From: Lysobacter gummosus
GTDB lineage: Bacteria; Pseudomonadota; Gammaproteobacteria; Xanthomonadales; Xanthomonadaceae
Length of the DNA: 64,000 bases
Assembly: GCF_001442805.1 (NCBI RefSeq)
Contig: NZ_CP011131.1
Span: forward strand, 4,216,001-4,280,000
Direction: 5' to 3'
In this document: piece after piece, positions 47,873 to 64,000 of the stretch
How the letters are laid out: every line of letters starts with the position of its first letter
Numbering within the stretch: position 1 is the first letter of the stretch
Made by a program: the position numbers and the translations under genes
Notes under the pieces: model-generated
What the model was told of the DNA's origin: nothing
The model's input: the letters and a program-made list of their open reading frames with translations, nothing else
Database searches by the model: none

Positions 47873-50155
47873 TTAGAACGTGATGCTCCAGGTATCGATC
47901 CGGCCGACGTCGCTGCTCGCGTTGTCGTTGACGCGCAGCTTCCACACGCCGTTGAGCGGCTCGCCGGACAAATTCTTGTTGAAGGTGCCGATGAGGTTAT
48001 CGGCGCTGCCGCCGGTGCGATCGTGGATGTTGTAGAGCGTACCGTCCGGCGCCACCAGATCGACTTTGATGTCGCTCTTGTAGGTGTGATAGATCGTGAC
48101 CTGGATCGGCGTGCTCGCCGAGCCGTTGCCGGTGCGGCCGGACACGGTGATCGAACTTTCCACCGTGGCGTTGTCGATGATGGCCACGTCCGTGCCGTTG
48201 GTGTAGGTCTGCGAACCGCTGGTGCCGACGGTGACCGAACCGCTCTTGGTGTTGGTGGCGCCGTCGTCGTCGGTGACGGTCAAGGTGACGGTATAGGTGC
48301 CCGCCGCGCTGTAGGTCTTGGACGGATTGGCCGCGGTGGAGGTAGTGCCGTCGCCGAAATTCCAGCTGCGCGAGGCAATGGTGCCGTCGCTGTCGGTGGA
48401 GGTGTCGGTGAAGTTCACGCTCAGGCCGCTGGCGCTGGAAGTGAAATTCGCCACCGGCGGATTGTTGCCCGGGCCGGTGCCGCCCACGGTGAAACGCACC
48501 GCGTTCGGCGTGCCCGGCTTGCCCGAAGCATCGGTGCCCTGCACGTAGACCGTGTGCGGGCCCTGGCTGAGGCCGGTGGTGGAGATGCTGCCGGTGACGT
48601 TCTCGTTGCTGCTGTTGAAGCTGCCGTCGCTGGCGCTGAGCGCGATCGGCGTCGCCCCGCTCGCCCACGGCGGCGCGTCCAGATACGCGCGCGCCGAGGC
48701 GATGTTCTGCACCGGCTCGGTGCCGTTGCGCTGGCTGAAGAGGCTGTCGTTGATGTTGGCGGTGACCGTCACCGGCGTGCCCGCCGGCACCGTGGCCGAG
48801 GACACGTTGACCACCGTGGTGTCCGGGCCGCTGGGCAGCGTGTACGGCGCCCACAGGCTGCGCGCGACATAGCGCAGGGTCTTGAGGTTGTTGGGCAGGG
48901 TGGTGCCGGTGAAGCTGCTGCAGCTTTCGAAGAAACTGCCGCCCAGTTCGATCGTGTAACCCGGCACGCCGAGCAGACCGTACATGGTGTCGTCGGTGGT
49001 GCCGTCGGTGGCGTACAACTCATCGGACTGCTGCGGGTAGTAGCCGTTGAAATACGCCATGCGCCGGCCGAGCGTGCGCAGACCGCTCATGTTCGGCGCG
49101 GGATTGCTGGTGTCGCCCCACGACCACAGCACCAGGTCGGCGGCGCTGTGGATATCGATGAACACGCCCTGCGTGTCTTCGGGCGCGGGCGTGTTGACGT
49201 CGTCGGGACGGCGGTCGGCGAAGACGCCGCCGGTGTAGACGCCGTTGCTGCCGCGGGTGCCGGCGACCAGGCGCATCAGGTTCTGGGTTTCCGGATCCGA
49301 CGCCGCGGTCGGGCCGCGATAGGTCTCCGCGCACTGATTGCCGCTGGAACCGCCCGAGGCGGTGTTCCAGTGATAGGGGAAATTGCGGTTGAGATCGGTG
49401 CCGTAGCTGCTGGCGCTGCAGTTGCCGCCGTTGCTGTTGTTGACGTTCTTGCGCCACGAAGCGCCCGCCTCGGCCTTCTTGCGGCCGTCGGGATTGGCCT
49501 GCAGCACCAGCTGGAAGGCGAAGTTGTCGAGCAGCCAGGTCGCTTCCGGATCGGTGCCGTAGCCGTTGACCAGGCCTTCGGCGAAACGGGTGACCAGTTC
49601 GGCCGGCGCGTATTCGCGCGCGTGGATCGAGCCGAACAGCACCAGCGTGGGCTTGTTCGGCAGCGCGGCGTCGGTGGCGGTGTTGCTCAGCCGCAGCACG
49701 CGCATGTCGTAGCCGGTGCCGGCGCTCTGGGTCTTCTGCCAGGTCGGGCCGATGTTGGTGATGCGCGCCAGGTTCGGCTTGGTCGCCGCCAGCGTGTCCA
49801 TCGTGGAATAGGTTTCTTCCACCGTGCGGAAGCAGGTGAAACCGGGAATGCTCTTGGCGCCGTCCAGGGAACTTTGCAGCGCGCTTTGCAGGCGCTGGAG
49901 CCTGGCGGTGGCGTCCTGGTCGATTTCGTACTTGAAGCCGGCGCGGGTCAGCGCGGTCAGGTCTTCAGGCAGAGCCTCAACGCGTACGGTCTTGGCCCGG
50001 CGATCGACGTTGAGATGCTGGAAGCGCGAGGCGATGCGCTGCAGTTGCGCGGGATTGTCGTACCTGGCGGTGACGAAGACGGGTTGCTCATCGGCGGCCG
50101 CGGCGCTGGCGGACAAAGCCAGCAACAGCGGCAACGCGGCGTGTTGGAAGCGCAT
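47873..50155 (-). CDS. Secreted M14 zinc carboxypeptidase with PKD and P domains
   Basis: A 760-residue protein. Signal peptide 1-21; a prodomain follows to about 105; M14 catalytic domain about 110-440 with zinc ligands His178/Glu181 (IHAREYAP) and His336 (DIHSAADL), substrate-binding Asn256-Arg257 (DLNRNFP) and catalytic Glu403 (YTIELGG). An Ig-like/CARDB-type segment occupies about 445-560, a PKD domain about 566-643 ([10 protein letters not shown]), and a P domain runs from there to WSITF. It removes C-terminal residues from extracellular peptides. The ATG at 50155 has GGAGAG 7 bp upstream; two longer starts are less likely. Confidence 0.93.
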   Translation of the reverse strand: MRFQHAALPLLLALSASAAAADEQPVFVTARYDNPAQLQRIASRFQHLNVDRRAKTVRVEALPEDLTALTRAGFKYEIDQDATARLQRLQSALQSSLDGAKSIPGFTCFRTVEETYSTMDTLAATKPNLARITNIGPTWQKTQSAGTGYDMRVLRLSNTATDAALPNKPTLVLFGSIHAREYAPAELVTRFAEGLVNGYGTDPEATWLLDNFAFQLVLQANPDGRKKAEAGASWRKNVNNSNGGNCSASSYGTDLNRNFPYHWNTASGGSSGNQCAETYRGPTAASDPETQNLMRLVAGTRGSNGVYTGGVFADRRPDDVNTPAPEDTQGVFIDIHSAADLVLWSWGDTSNPAPNMSGLRTLGRRMAYFNGYYPQQSDELYATDGTTDDTMYGLLGVPGYTIELGGSFFESCSSFTGTTLPNNLKTLRYVARSLWAPYTLPSGPDTTVVNVSSATVPAGTPVTVTANINDSLFSQRNGTEPVQNIASARAYLDAPPWASGATPIALSASDGSFNSSNENVTGSISTTGLSQGPHTVYVQGTDASGKPGTPNAVRFTVGGTGPGNNPPVANFTSSASGLSVNFTDTSTDSDGTIASRSWNFGDGTTSTAANPSKTYSAAGTYTVTLTVTDDDGATNTKSGSVTVGTSGSQTYTNGTDVAIIDNATVESSITVSGRTGNGSASTPIQVTIYHTYKSDIKVDLVAPDGTLYNIHDRTGGSADNLIGTFNKNLSGEPLNGVWKLRVNDNASSDVGRIDTWSITF

Positions 50156-50409
50156 TGGGAAACTCTCCATGTACCGGTGCGGTGGGTAGCGACGCGGGGG
50201 GGCGTGCTTGGTATCCATGCTGCGGATGAGTTCGAAGCACTGACAAGCACCACTGGGCGCGCGAACGCGGCGCTTTCGTGATGTTCGCAGCAGAACGACG
50301 CGGCAAGGATCGATGCGCGAAGCAATCGCGCTTTCGAGCGCAGACGATGCGGGCGATGCAGTGACGGCCTCGAACGCGCGTCGCTTCAGCGCCGGTGCCG
50401 CTGCACCAG
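50156..50409. other. Spacer between M14 and lysyl endopeptidase genes
   Basis: About 250 bp of upstream region for the M14 gene ending at the neighbour's terminator. Apart from small GC-rich palindromes I see nothing that can be named. Confidence 0.4.
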
Positions 50410-50442
50410 GAAAAACGCCGCGGCCTTTTGGGCCGCGGCGTT
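50410..50442 (-). terminator. Terminator of lysyl endopeptidase gene 1
   Basis: Minus strand: 12-bp stem AACGCCGCGGCC/GGCCGCGGCGTT around CAAAA, followed by TTTCC, about 20 bp past the stop. Confidence 0.85.
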
Positions 50443-50463
50443 CGGTCGATCAAACGCGGTGGA

Positions 50464-53100
<2,637 letters not shown>

Positions 53101-53131
53101 AAAAAAAGAACCCCGGCCGAAGCCGGGGTTC
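53101..53131 (-). terminator. Terminator of lysyl endopeptidase gene 2
   Basis: Minus strand: 10-bp stem GAACCCCGGC/GCCGGGGTTC around TTCG, followed by a run of seven T, about 70 bp past the stop. Confidence 0.88.
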
Positions 53132-53198
53132 TGCTTGCAACGCATCGAACCTCACCCGTTCATCGCGATGCGATGATCCAAGTGAAGACCTGCCTGGA

Positions 53199-57429
<4,231 letters not shown>

Positions 57430-57777
57430 GATTGAAACCCCCGAGAGTGGAAAGCCGCAAAGCGGCCGAAAGGTGACTTCATCGGAACCTCGAGGGTGGA
57501 GCTGACGCGGACTCGCCCGCGCATCGAAGCATCGATGCGCAGTGGAGCCGATGAGCGTGCGTGCCCTGCCCTTGCGAAGATCCGTTCGCGGGCCGAGGTC
57601 GTCGTCTCGCCCGCATCACGACGCTAGCGGCTCGAAGCAAGCAGCGGCAATGCCATCGGAGGCGATTGAACAGCCTCGTTCGTGATGTTTGTCATGCATC
57701 GGCAATCTGCTTTAGCTGTGCCGCTTTCTTCCATGCAATGCATAGAATTCGAAGGAATCGTCTTATTGCGCCGCAAC
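57430..57777. other. Upstream region of the M72-like protease gene
   Basis: About 350 bp with no gene. The part 57655-57760 is AT-richer and contains ATGCAATGCA then AGAATTCG (57733-57751), the reverse-strand likeness of a motif ahead of lysyl endopeptidase 1. No firm promoter was identified. Confidence 0.4.
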
Positions 57778-57804
57778 GAAAAAACCCCGGCTTTCGCCGG
57801 GGTT
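57778..57804 (-). terminator. Terminator of the I9-like lipoprotein gene
   Basis: Minus strand: 9-bp stem AACCCCGGC/GCCGGGGTT around GAAA, followed by TTTTCGTT, about 75 bp past the stop. Confidence 0.85.
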
Positions 57805-57875
57805 CCTGAGGTCGTCCACCGCGCCGCACCGGCCGCCGATTTCTGTGTCGCGCATCAACGAATCGATATTGCGCC

Positions 57876-58445
57876 TTATTTGTCGACCGGCTCGGGGCTG
57901 CGAATGATCGGACCGAGCGAGATGTGGTTGTCGGGCTCGATGAACTGCACGTCCGGATCGTTGGCGAAGGTTTCCATCAACCGCACGGCTTCGGCGCGGT
58001 CGAGCGCCGGGCTGACGGCGAACACATCCGCGTTGATGCCCATGCGGTGTTTCCAGGTCAGCTTCAGGCCGCTCTTGTTGGCCAGCCCGGCCTGCTTCGC
58101 GGTGCGGTCCAGGCGCGGCTGCACCGCGCCGGTCTGCGTCAGCGGCGCGGTGCCGTCGCGGTATTTGACGATGAACTGGGCGAACGGCCCGGCGCCGACC
58201 GGCGCGCCGACCTGGGCGCGGCCCGGCTTGGCCTGCGAGTCGTCGGGCTGGGCGTACTGCGGCGGCGCCTGTTCGGCCTGTGCCGGTTGCGATTGCGGCG
58301 CGGCCGGCGCGGCGGCCGGGGCCGGCTTGGCGCCGGCGGATTTCGGATCGGAAGGATTGCTGCCGGATGCCATGCAGGCGCTCACTGTGAAGGAAAGCAA
58401 CAAAGCCGTGGCGGGCAGCCACCGTGCGCGGATCGAGGACGACAT
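57876..58445 (-). CDS. Lipoprotein with stand-alone subtilase-propeptide (I9-like) domain
   Basis: A 189-residue protein. Signal with a lipobox-like TVSAC (Cys24), an Ala/Pro/Gln-rich linker to about 85, then one domain with FIVKYRDGTAPLTQTG, a basic middle, and LDRAEAVRLMETFANDPDVQ. This matches the pattern of the S8 propeptide encoded at 61711-63216 (YKPGTAPRRD ... RDEAITVMKEIAADENV), but no protease domain follows. Free I9 domains can inhibit subtilases or help them fold. A surface- or periplasm-anchored inhibitor guarding against the cell's own proteases is my inference. Confidence 0.72.
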   Translation of the reverse strand: MSSSIRARWLPATALLLSFTVSACMASGSNPSDPKSAGAKPAPAAAPAAPQSQPAQAEQAPPQYAQPDDSQAKPGRAQVGAPVGAGPFAQFIVKYRDGTAPLTQTGAVQPRLDRTAKQAGLANKSGLKLTWKHRMGINADVFAVSPALDRAEAVRLMETFANDPDVQFIEPDNHISLGPIIRSPEPVDK

Positions 58446-58659
58446 GCGGGCACCTCCTGGGATGGAACAGATTGCAACGTATGCGCGTGCGCAGCGGGGT
58501 CGATGTAAGCGCGCGGGCACCGAACCTGGGCTGAAAGCGGCAAGGTCGGTTCATTCTTGCATAGCGCGGGTGCTGTCCCGCTACGGCGCGGCCCGACGCG
58601 AGCGCCTGCGCGGCCGCGAGGCCCACGGCGGGCACGAACCCGCGGCCTGCGCGCCGGCT

Positions 58660-59343
58660 TTATCGCTGGCCGCGTTCGCGCCGCGCGATCGCCTCGATGT
58701 CGGGCGGATCGACGATCGGCTTGGCCGCGCCGCGGCGCACCACGCCCAGCATCGCCAGGCCGATGGTTTCCGTGCTGGCGACCCGATTCGGCCAGGCCGC
58801 GCGCGCCATGCGCCACAACGGCCTGGTCAACCGGTACAGCGTGCGCAGGCGCGAATCTTTCGGTTCGATGCCGTGCAAGGGCAGGATCGCGCCGGGCCGG
58901 AACAGATACGTCGCCTTGAAACCGAGCGTCTGCAACTGGTTTTCGGTGCGGCCCTTGACCCGCGCCCACATCGTGCGCCCCTTCTCGCTGCTGTCGGTGC
59001 CGGCGCCGGTGACGTAGGTGAAGACCATGCCCGGATTCAACTTCGCCAGCGTGCGCGCGGCCGCCATCGTGTAGTCGTAGGTGATGCGGGTGTAGTCGGC
59101 TTCGTTCATGCCCAGCGAACTCACGCCCAGGCAGAAGAAACACGCGTCGAAGCCGCGCAGTCGTTCTTCCACCGCGCTGAAGTCCAGGAAATTCGCATGC
59201 ACCACTTCGCGCAGCTTGGCCTCGCCGCCGCCGGTCGCGGTGCGGCCGACGGTCTGCACCAACTCGACGTCCGGCGCGAGCAGACACTCGCGCAACACGC
59301 CCTGCCCGACCATGCCGGTCGCGCCGAAGATCACCACCTTCAT
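58660..59343 (-). CDS. NAD(P)-binding Rossmann protein (atypical SDR)
   Basis: A 227-residue protein with the dinucleotide-binding motif VVIFGATGMVGQGVLRECLL, a CFFCLGVSS segment and a YTRITYDY region. It resembles the TIP30/FMP52 group of atypical SDRs rather than classical dehydrogenases. The substrate is unknown. The ATG overlaps the stop of the upstream SDR (ATGA), so it is the last gene of the TetR-linked operon. Confidence 0.82.
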   Translation of the reverse strand: MKVVIFGATGMVGQGVLRECLLAPDVELVQTVGRTATGGGEAKLREVVHANFLDFSAVEERLRGFDACFFCLGVSSLGMNEADYTRITYDYTMAAARTLAKLNPGMVFTYVTGAGTDSSEKGRTMWARVKGRTENQLQTLGFKATYLFRPGAILPLHGIEPKDSRLRTLYRLTRPLWRMARAAWPNRVASTETIGLAMLGVVRRGAAKPIVDPPDIEAIARRERGQR

Positions 59344-60341
59344 GCCGGTCGCTCCGAATTCCAATCCGCGCCGCCGGCCGCGATGCGCGCGGGCGCGGCG
59401 GTGTCGATCAAGGTGCTTGGCCAGCTTACTCCGGTGAGCTTGGCCGAAACGTCCCACAGGCGCGCGGCCACGGCTTCGTCGAGCGCGCGCGCGCCGATCC
59501 TGGCTTCGCCCACCGGGCCTTTCTGTTCGAACATGTCGCTGGGGCCGTAGTAGCCGCCGCGCCTGGCTTGGGGCGCGGCCGCGGCATAGACCGTCGGCAT
59601 CGCCCCGTCGGCGGCGGAGTGGCTGGTCCAGGGCTGAAGCAAGCGCACGCCCAGCCGCGTGTGCCACGCATCGGTGCCGGGCCCGTTGGCGATCAGGTCG
59701 GTGCGCGCATAGCCCGGATGGGCGCCGTTGCCGATCAAGCCCCAATCGCCGGCATCGCTGCGCCGCTGCAGTTCGAGGGCGAAGCTGAGCATCGCCAGTT
59801 TCGACTGCGCATACGCCCGCCACGGTTTGTAGCCGCGCTGCCATTGCAGGTCGTCGAAGTGGATATCGGCCAGCAGCTTGTGCGCCAGGCTGCTGACGTT
59901 GACCACGCGCGGCGCGGCGCCCTTGCGCAACTGCGGCAACAGCCGCGCGGTCAGCGCGTAGTGGCCCAGATAGTTGGTGCCGAACTGCAGTTCGAAACCG
60001 TCGGCGGTGGTCTGCCGCTGCGGCGGCGTCATCACGCCGGCGTTGTTGATCAGCACGTCGAGGCCGTCGTGCTGCGCGGCATAGCGCTCGGCGAACTGCT
60101 TCACCGAGGCCAGGCTGGCGAGGTCGAGGTGTTCGTAGCGCACCCGCGCGCGCGGATGCGCATCGCGGATGCGGCGCAGCGCGATCTCGCCCTTGTCGTC
60201 GTTGCGGCCGGTCACGGTCACCTCGAAATCGGCGCCGGCCAAAGCCAGCGCGGTTTCCAGGCCGATGCCGCCGGTGGCGCCGGTGATGACGGCGCGGCGG
60301 CCGGGTTGCGGCGCGAGTTCGCGCACAGTCCAGGGTTTCAT
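59340..60341 (-). CDS. Short-chain dehydrogenase/reductase
   Basis: A 333-residue classical SDR of the retinol-dehydrogenase/protochlorophyllide-reductase-like type. The cofactor motif is TGATGGIG (residues 20-27), NNAG is at 99-102, and catalytic Ser150/151, Tyr177 and Lys181 (YAQSK) are intact. It uses NAD(P)H to reduce or oxidise an unknown carbonyl substrate. It follows the truncated SDR by 24 bp and overlaps the next gene by 4 bp. Confidence 0.88.
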   Translation of the reverse strand: MKPWTVRELAPQPGRRAVITGATGGIGLETALALAGADFEVTVTGRNDDKGEIALRRIRDAHPRARVRYEHLDLASLASVKQFAERYAAQHDGLDVLINNAGVMTPPQRQTTADGFELQFGTNYLGHYALTARLLPQLRKGAAPRVVNVSSLAHKLLADIHFDDLQWQRGYKPWRAYAQSKLAMLSFALELQRRSDAGDWGLIGNGAHPGYARTDLIANGPGTDAWHTRLGVRLLQPWTSHSAADGAMPTVYAAAAPQARRGGYYGPSDMFEQKGPVGEARIGARALDEAVAARLWDVSAKLTGVSWPSTLIDTAAPARIAAGGADWNSERPA

Positions 60342-60365
60342 GCAGTGGGTTCCTTGTCGGATGGA

Positions 60366-60653
60366 TCAGGCGTTGGGGAATCGCGGCTTCGGGCCGCGGA
60401 CGGCGTTGTTCACCTGCACGTCGATGCGGCCGAAAGCATCGATCGCGGCGACCACCGCGGCCTGCGCGGCGGCGGCGTCGGTGACGTCCAGGGCGAACGC
60501 ACGCACGCGCTCGCCGCAGCGCGCGAGCAGATCGTCGAGCTGCGCCGGATCGCGCGCGGCGGCGAACAAACGGTCGTCGCGCGCCAGCACGGCTGCGGAA
60601 ATATCGCGGCCCATACCGCGGGCGCTATCGGTGACCAACCAGACTTTCGACAT
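60366..60653 (-). pseudogene. Truncated short-chain dehydrogenase
   Basis: A 95-residue open frame matching only the first third of an SDR. It has a degenerate cofactor motif TDSARGMGRD (the family has TGxxxGxG), the AFALDVTDAAAAQAAVVAAI segment and RIDVQVNNA, then stops after an unrelated VRGPKPRFPNA. The catalytic Ser-Tyr-Lys part is missing. It has a good ribosome-binding site (AAGGAA) and sits directly behind an operator-like site. It is probably a deletion remnant that still serves as the leader gene of the operon. Confidence 0.75.
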
Positions 60654-60694
60654 GACGGCATTCCTTGAGGATGGATACGACGCGGGGAGGAAAA

Positions 60695-60716
60695 AATGAC
60701 TGATTACGCACTCATT
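60695..60716. promoter_or_regulatory. TetR operator-like dyad A (SDR operon)
   Basis: A 22-bp imperfect palindrome AATGACTGATTACGCACTCA plus TT, with 8 of 11 positions symmetric (AATGA.TG / CA.TCATT). It lies 42 bp upstream of the SDR-fragment start, between tetR and the operon. It matches dyad B at 61345-61366 in 17 of 22 positions. Confidence 0.65.
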
Positions 60717-60749
60717 AAAAGAATGGAAAAATTCGCCGCGGGCGAGTCC

Positions 60750-61325
60750 TCAGGCGGAGACCGATTTCCAGAACGCTTCGAACCCGGCTTCGCGGTAATG
60801 CGCGGCGCGCTCGGGTTCGCGGGCGACGAAGTCCATCGTGACCTCGGCGATGGCGCCGAGCAGCGCGCCGACGAAGCTCGACGACGGACTGCAGATCAGC
60901 CCCTGCTCCACGCTGTTGTGCAGGCGGCTGTTGAACACCGCGAACGCGGCCGCGCCGGCGACGCGGTTTTCGGTGCTGATGCGGTCGGACAAGGTCAGGG
61001 TGCTGACCACCTTGCGCTTGTGCGGATGCATCACGCCCCAGTCGATATAGGCCACCCAGAAACGGTGCGCGAGCTCGCGCAGATCCTCTTCGTCCACTCG
61101 CCGCAGGCCTTCGCTCATCACCTCGCGCATCTCGTACTTGAGTTCGAGATACAGCTGATTGAGCAATTCGTCCTTGTTCGCGAAGTAAGTGAACAAGGTG
61201 CCTTCCGCGACCCCGGCCTCGCGCGCGATCTTCGCCGTCGGCGCCGCCAGGCCCTGCTCGGCGAACACGCGGGTGGCGGCGCTGAGGATGGCGTTGCGTT
61301 TGTCTTCGCTGCGGGGACGGGCCAT
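60750..61325 (-). CDS. TetR-family transcriptional regulator
   Basis: A 191-residue protein. The N-terminal HTH spans residues about 10-55 (NAILSAATRVFAEQG, AKIAREAGVAEGTLFTYFAN, KDELL), followed by a helical ligand-binding domain. The ATG at 61325 is chosen; an upstream in-frame TTG would put codons across the operator-like dyad at 61345-61366. The next genes in the same direction are the SDR set, so it probably represses them and itself. The ligand is unknown. Confidence 0.88.
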   Translation of the reverse strand: MARPRSEDKRNAILSAATRVFAEQGLAAPTAKIAREAGVAEGTLFTYFANKDELLNQLYLELKYEMREVMSEGLRRVDEEDLRELAHRFWVAYIDWGVMHPHKRKVVSTLTLSDRISTENRVAGAAAFAVFNSRLHNSVEQGLICSPSSSFVGALLGAIAEVTMDFVAREPERAAHYREAGFEAFWKSVSA

Positions 61326-61344
61326 GGCCGGGGTAGAATCAATT

Positions 61345-61388
61345 AATGAGTGATTGCTCAATCATAATAACGGCAGCAGCGATTACAA
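61345..61388 (-). promoter_or_regulatory. tetR promoter with overlapping operator-like dyad B
   Basis: Minus strand: -35 TTGTAA (61383-61388), 16-bp spacer, -10 TATGAT (61361-61366). The dyad AATGAGTGATTGCTCAATCA plus TA (61345-61366) covers the -10 and the start site and matches dyad A in 17 of 22 bases. A repressor bound there would block the promoter, which suggests autoregulation. Confidence 0.65.
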
Positions 61389-61605
61389 GAGCTCGACGGG
61401 CCCGGCGCTGGCACGGGTCGTCGCGCCAAGCGGCCGCAATCAAGCAAGCCGCTAATTTTTAAGGAAAATAGAACTTGGAACAGGGACCTGCCAGCACCGA
61501 CGCTCCGACGAACGGCAGCTATCGCGTGGCAGTCCCGCTGTGATCGGCGTGGCCGGGACGGCGTGCCGCCCCGTCGCGATATAGCTCCGGCCAGACTGGA
61601 GGCAA
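61389..61605. other. tetR-subtilase spacer
   Basis: No gene seen. The AT-rich TTTTTAAGGAAAATAGAAC stretch near 61456-61474 stands out from the GC-rich surroundings. Confidence 0.4.
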
Positions 61606-61644
61606 CAAAAAGGCGGCGGCCCGGGTCCTGCCCCAGCCGCCGCC
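61606..61644 (-). terminator. Terminator of the S8 protease gene
   Basis: Minus strand: 9-bp stem GGCGGCGGC/GCCGCCGCC with a loop of about 15 bases that can extend the pairing, followed by TTTTTG, about 65 bp past the stop. Confidence 0.8.
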
Positions 61645-61710
61645 CCGCGGATCACGCCCGGCGCCAAGCGATACCCTCGCGCGCCGCCGAACGTTTTCCT
61701 CTCAGCGCTG

Positions 61711-63216
<1,506 letters not shown>

Positions 63217-63793
63217 CGATGCAGCTCCCTTGGTGTCATTAAGCCGCGATGGCAGCGACGGAGCGGATCCGACCGCGCGGAACATTCCATGCGGCAACGA
63301 TCCGGATACGGTGCCGGCCACGATGTCGGCGATGGCCTGGCCCAGTCACGCTAAGGCGACTTAGAACTCGATGGAGATGCGATCGATACCGCAGCGTGGC
63401 GGTCAAGTGTTAACCCCATCACACGCCATTTGGATTAGGACAAGTCCTAAATCGCCGATGCCGATCGCGCCGCGACGGGCGACGATCCATTCGGCGGCGG
63501 CATCGCCGGTCCCGAGCCCATCGCGTCGAAGCCGCGCAAAACGCAGGCTCGCGTTCCGGTCGCAGCCGGAAGCTGCGGCCCTTGTTCCAACACACGCAGG
63601 AAACTGCGCCTGATATGTGCCGTTTCGCCGACTTCGCCGCGGCCCATCGCACCGCCGCAGCCGATGCGACGACGGGTTCCCCGGACTTCCAGCCGTGGCC
63701 AGAAGTCCGGGCCCGCCTCCCCACTTGAGTTTTCGCCGCCTCACGCGCGGCGTTGGATCAATACGAGTCGCTTGCGTCCGGCACCGCCGCGGC
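63217..63793. other. Upstream region of the S8 protease gene
   Basis: About 580 bp between the S8 gene and the orphan propeptide gene, without convincing coding sequence. It has a moderately AT-rich stretch (63395-63455, with GTCAAGTGTTAACC) and the word AAGTC(C/G)GGGCCCGC near the orphan gene's 3' end. No terminator with a U-tract or clear promoter is visible. Confidence 0.4.
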
Positions 63794-64000
63794 CTAGGCC
63801 TTGCCGTTGAGCAACACGTATTCGATTTGCGGATCGCGGGCCAGGCGGCGCATCAACGCGAGCGCCTCGGCGCGGTCGAGCGGGCGATCGGCGCGGATCA
63901 GATCGGCGCCGGTGGCGAGGCGGCGCACGCGGCGCAGACTGGCGGCCTGGACGAAGCCGGCTTCGGCGTCCCGCAAGGCGCGATGCAGGCGGTCTATGTC
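63794..64000 (-). CDS. Second orphan I9-like propeptide protein (partial, runs off right edge)
   Basis: The last 68 residues of a protein that stays open to the window end. The C-terminus DRPLDRAEALALMRRLARDP then QIEYVLLNGKA matches the end of the I9-like lipoprotein at 57876-58445 (LDRAEAVRLMETFANDP then DVQFIEPD) and the S8 propeptide. It stops right after this element, so no protease domain follows. The N-terminus, including any signal, is outside the window. Confidence 0.6.
   Translation of the reverse strand, partial: DIDRLHRALRDAEAGFVQAASLRRVRRLATGADLIRADRPLDRAEALALMRRLARDPQIEYVLLNGKA

Noticed and set aside
63371..63744. Open frames in the gap between the S8 protease and the orphan propeptide gene
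   Set aside because: Short, Arg/Pro/Ser-rich, overlapping on both strands, without a ribosome-binding site or recognisable motif.

Overview
The window is about 64 kb of high-GC DNA whose gene content points to a Lysobacter-type member of the Lysobacteraceae (Xanthomonadaceae). The strongest clue is a pair of lysyl endopeptidases (50464-52476 and 53199-55211). Their mature-domain residues line up number for number with Achromobacter protease I, an enzyme whose source strain is now regarded as Lysobacter-like. A bacterial GT41 glycosyltransferase related to the Xanthomonas OGT homologue, the ychF-pth-rplY-prs-ispE-lolB order and the many GTG/TTG starts fit the same group. No species call is attempted.

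Region 1 (1-31.9 kb) is core. On the minus strand, transcription starts with tRNA-Tyr, tRNA-Gly and tRNA-Thr, then runs through tuf, tRNA-Trp, secE, nusG, rplKA, rplJL, rpoBC, rpsL, rpsG, fusA, a second tuf, rpsJ, rplC and rplD (running off the left edge). The tufB, rif, str and S10 clusters are thus joined end to end. Next come the divergent housekeeping blocks: TPR-lolB-ispE-tRNA-Gln-prs-rplY-pth-ychF on minus and hemA-prfA on plus. This half carries eight copies of a long inverted repeat built from ATTCGGGATT-like units. One copy supplies the C-terminal codons of hemA.

Region 2 (32-43.7 kb) is mixed accessory and housekeeping: a GNAT acetyltransferase, a TPR/GT41 glycosyltransferase, a tight moaB-HTH-ppk2 operon, an XRE regulator divergent from a secreted-protein/DUF2145 pair, acyP-TlpA-like-YihY on minus, wrbA-DUF2069, a single-domain asparaginase and a lipoprotein. 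A C-tract/TTTCAAA repeat family brackets the moaB-to-DUF2145 segment.

Region 3 (43.9-57.5 kb) is a secreted-protease island, all on the minus strand. It holds two M28 aminopeptidases, an M14 carboxypeptidase, two lysyl endopeptidases and an M72-like metalloendopeptidase. Five of the six end in the same P domain, and four of those have an almost interchangeable PKD domain before it, although the catalytic domains are unrelated. Most genes have their own long upstream region and strong terminator, so they look like separately transcribed modules.

Region 4 (57.8-64 kb) has a lipoprotein made of a stand-alone subtilase-propeptide (I9-like) domain, an operon of two oxidoreductases behind a truncated SDR, a TetR regulator, a subtilisin-family protease, and part of a second orphan I9-like gene at the right edge. 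Two matching 22-bp dyad sites (upstream of the SDR fragment and over the tetR promoter) suggest that the TetR protein controls itself and the SDR operon. The most unusual themes are the shared PKD-P cassette, the orphan propeptide proteins around the protease genes, and the TetR operator pair.
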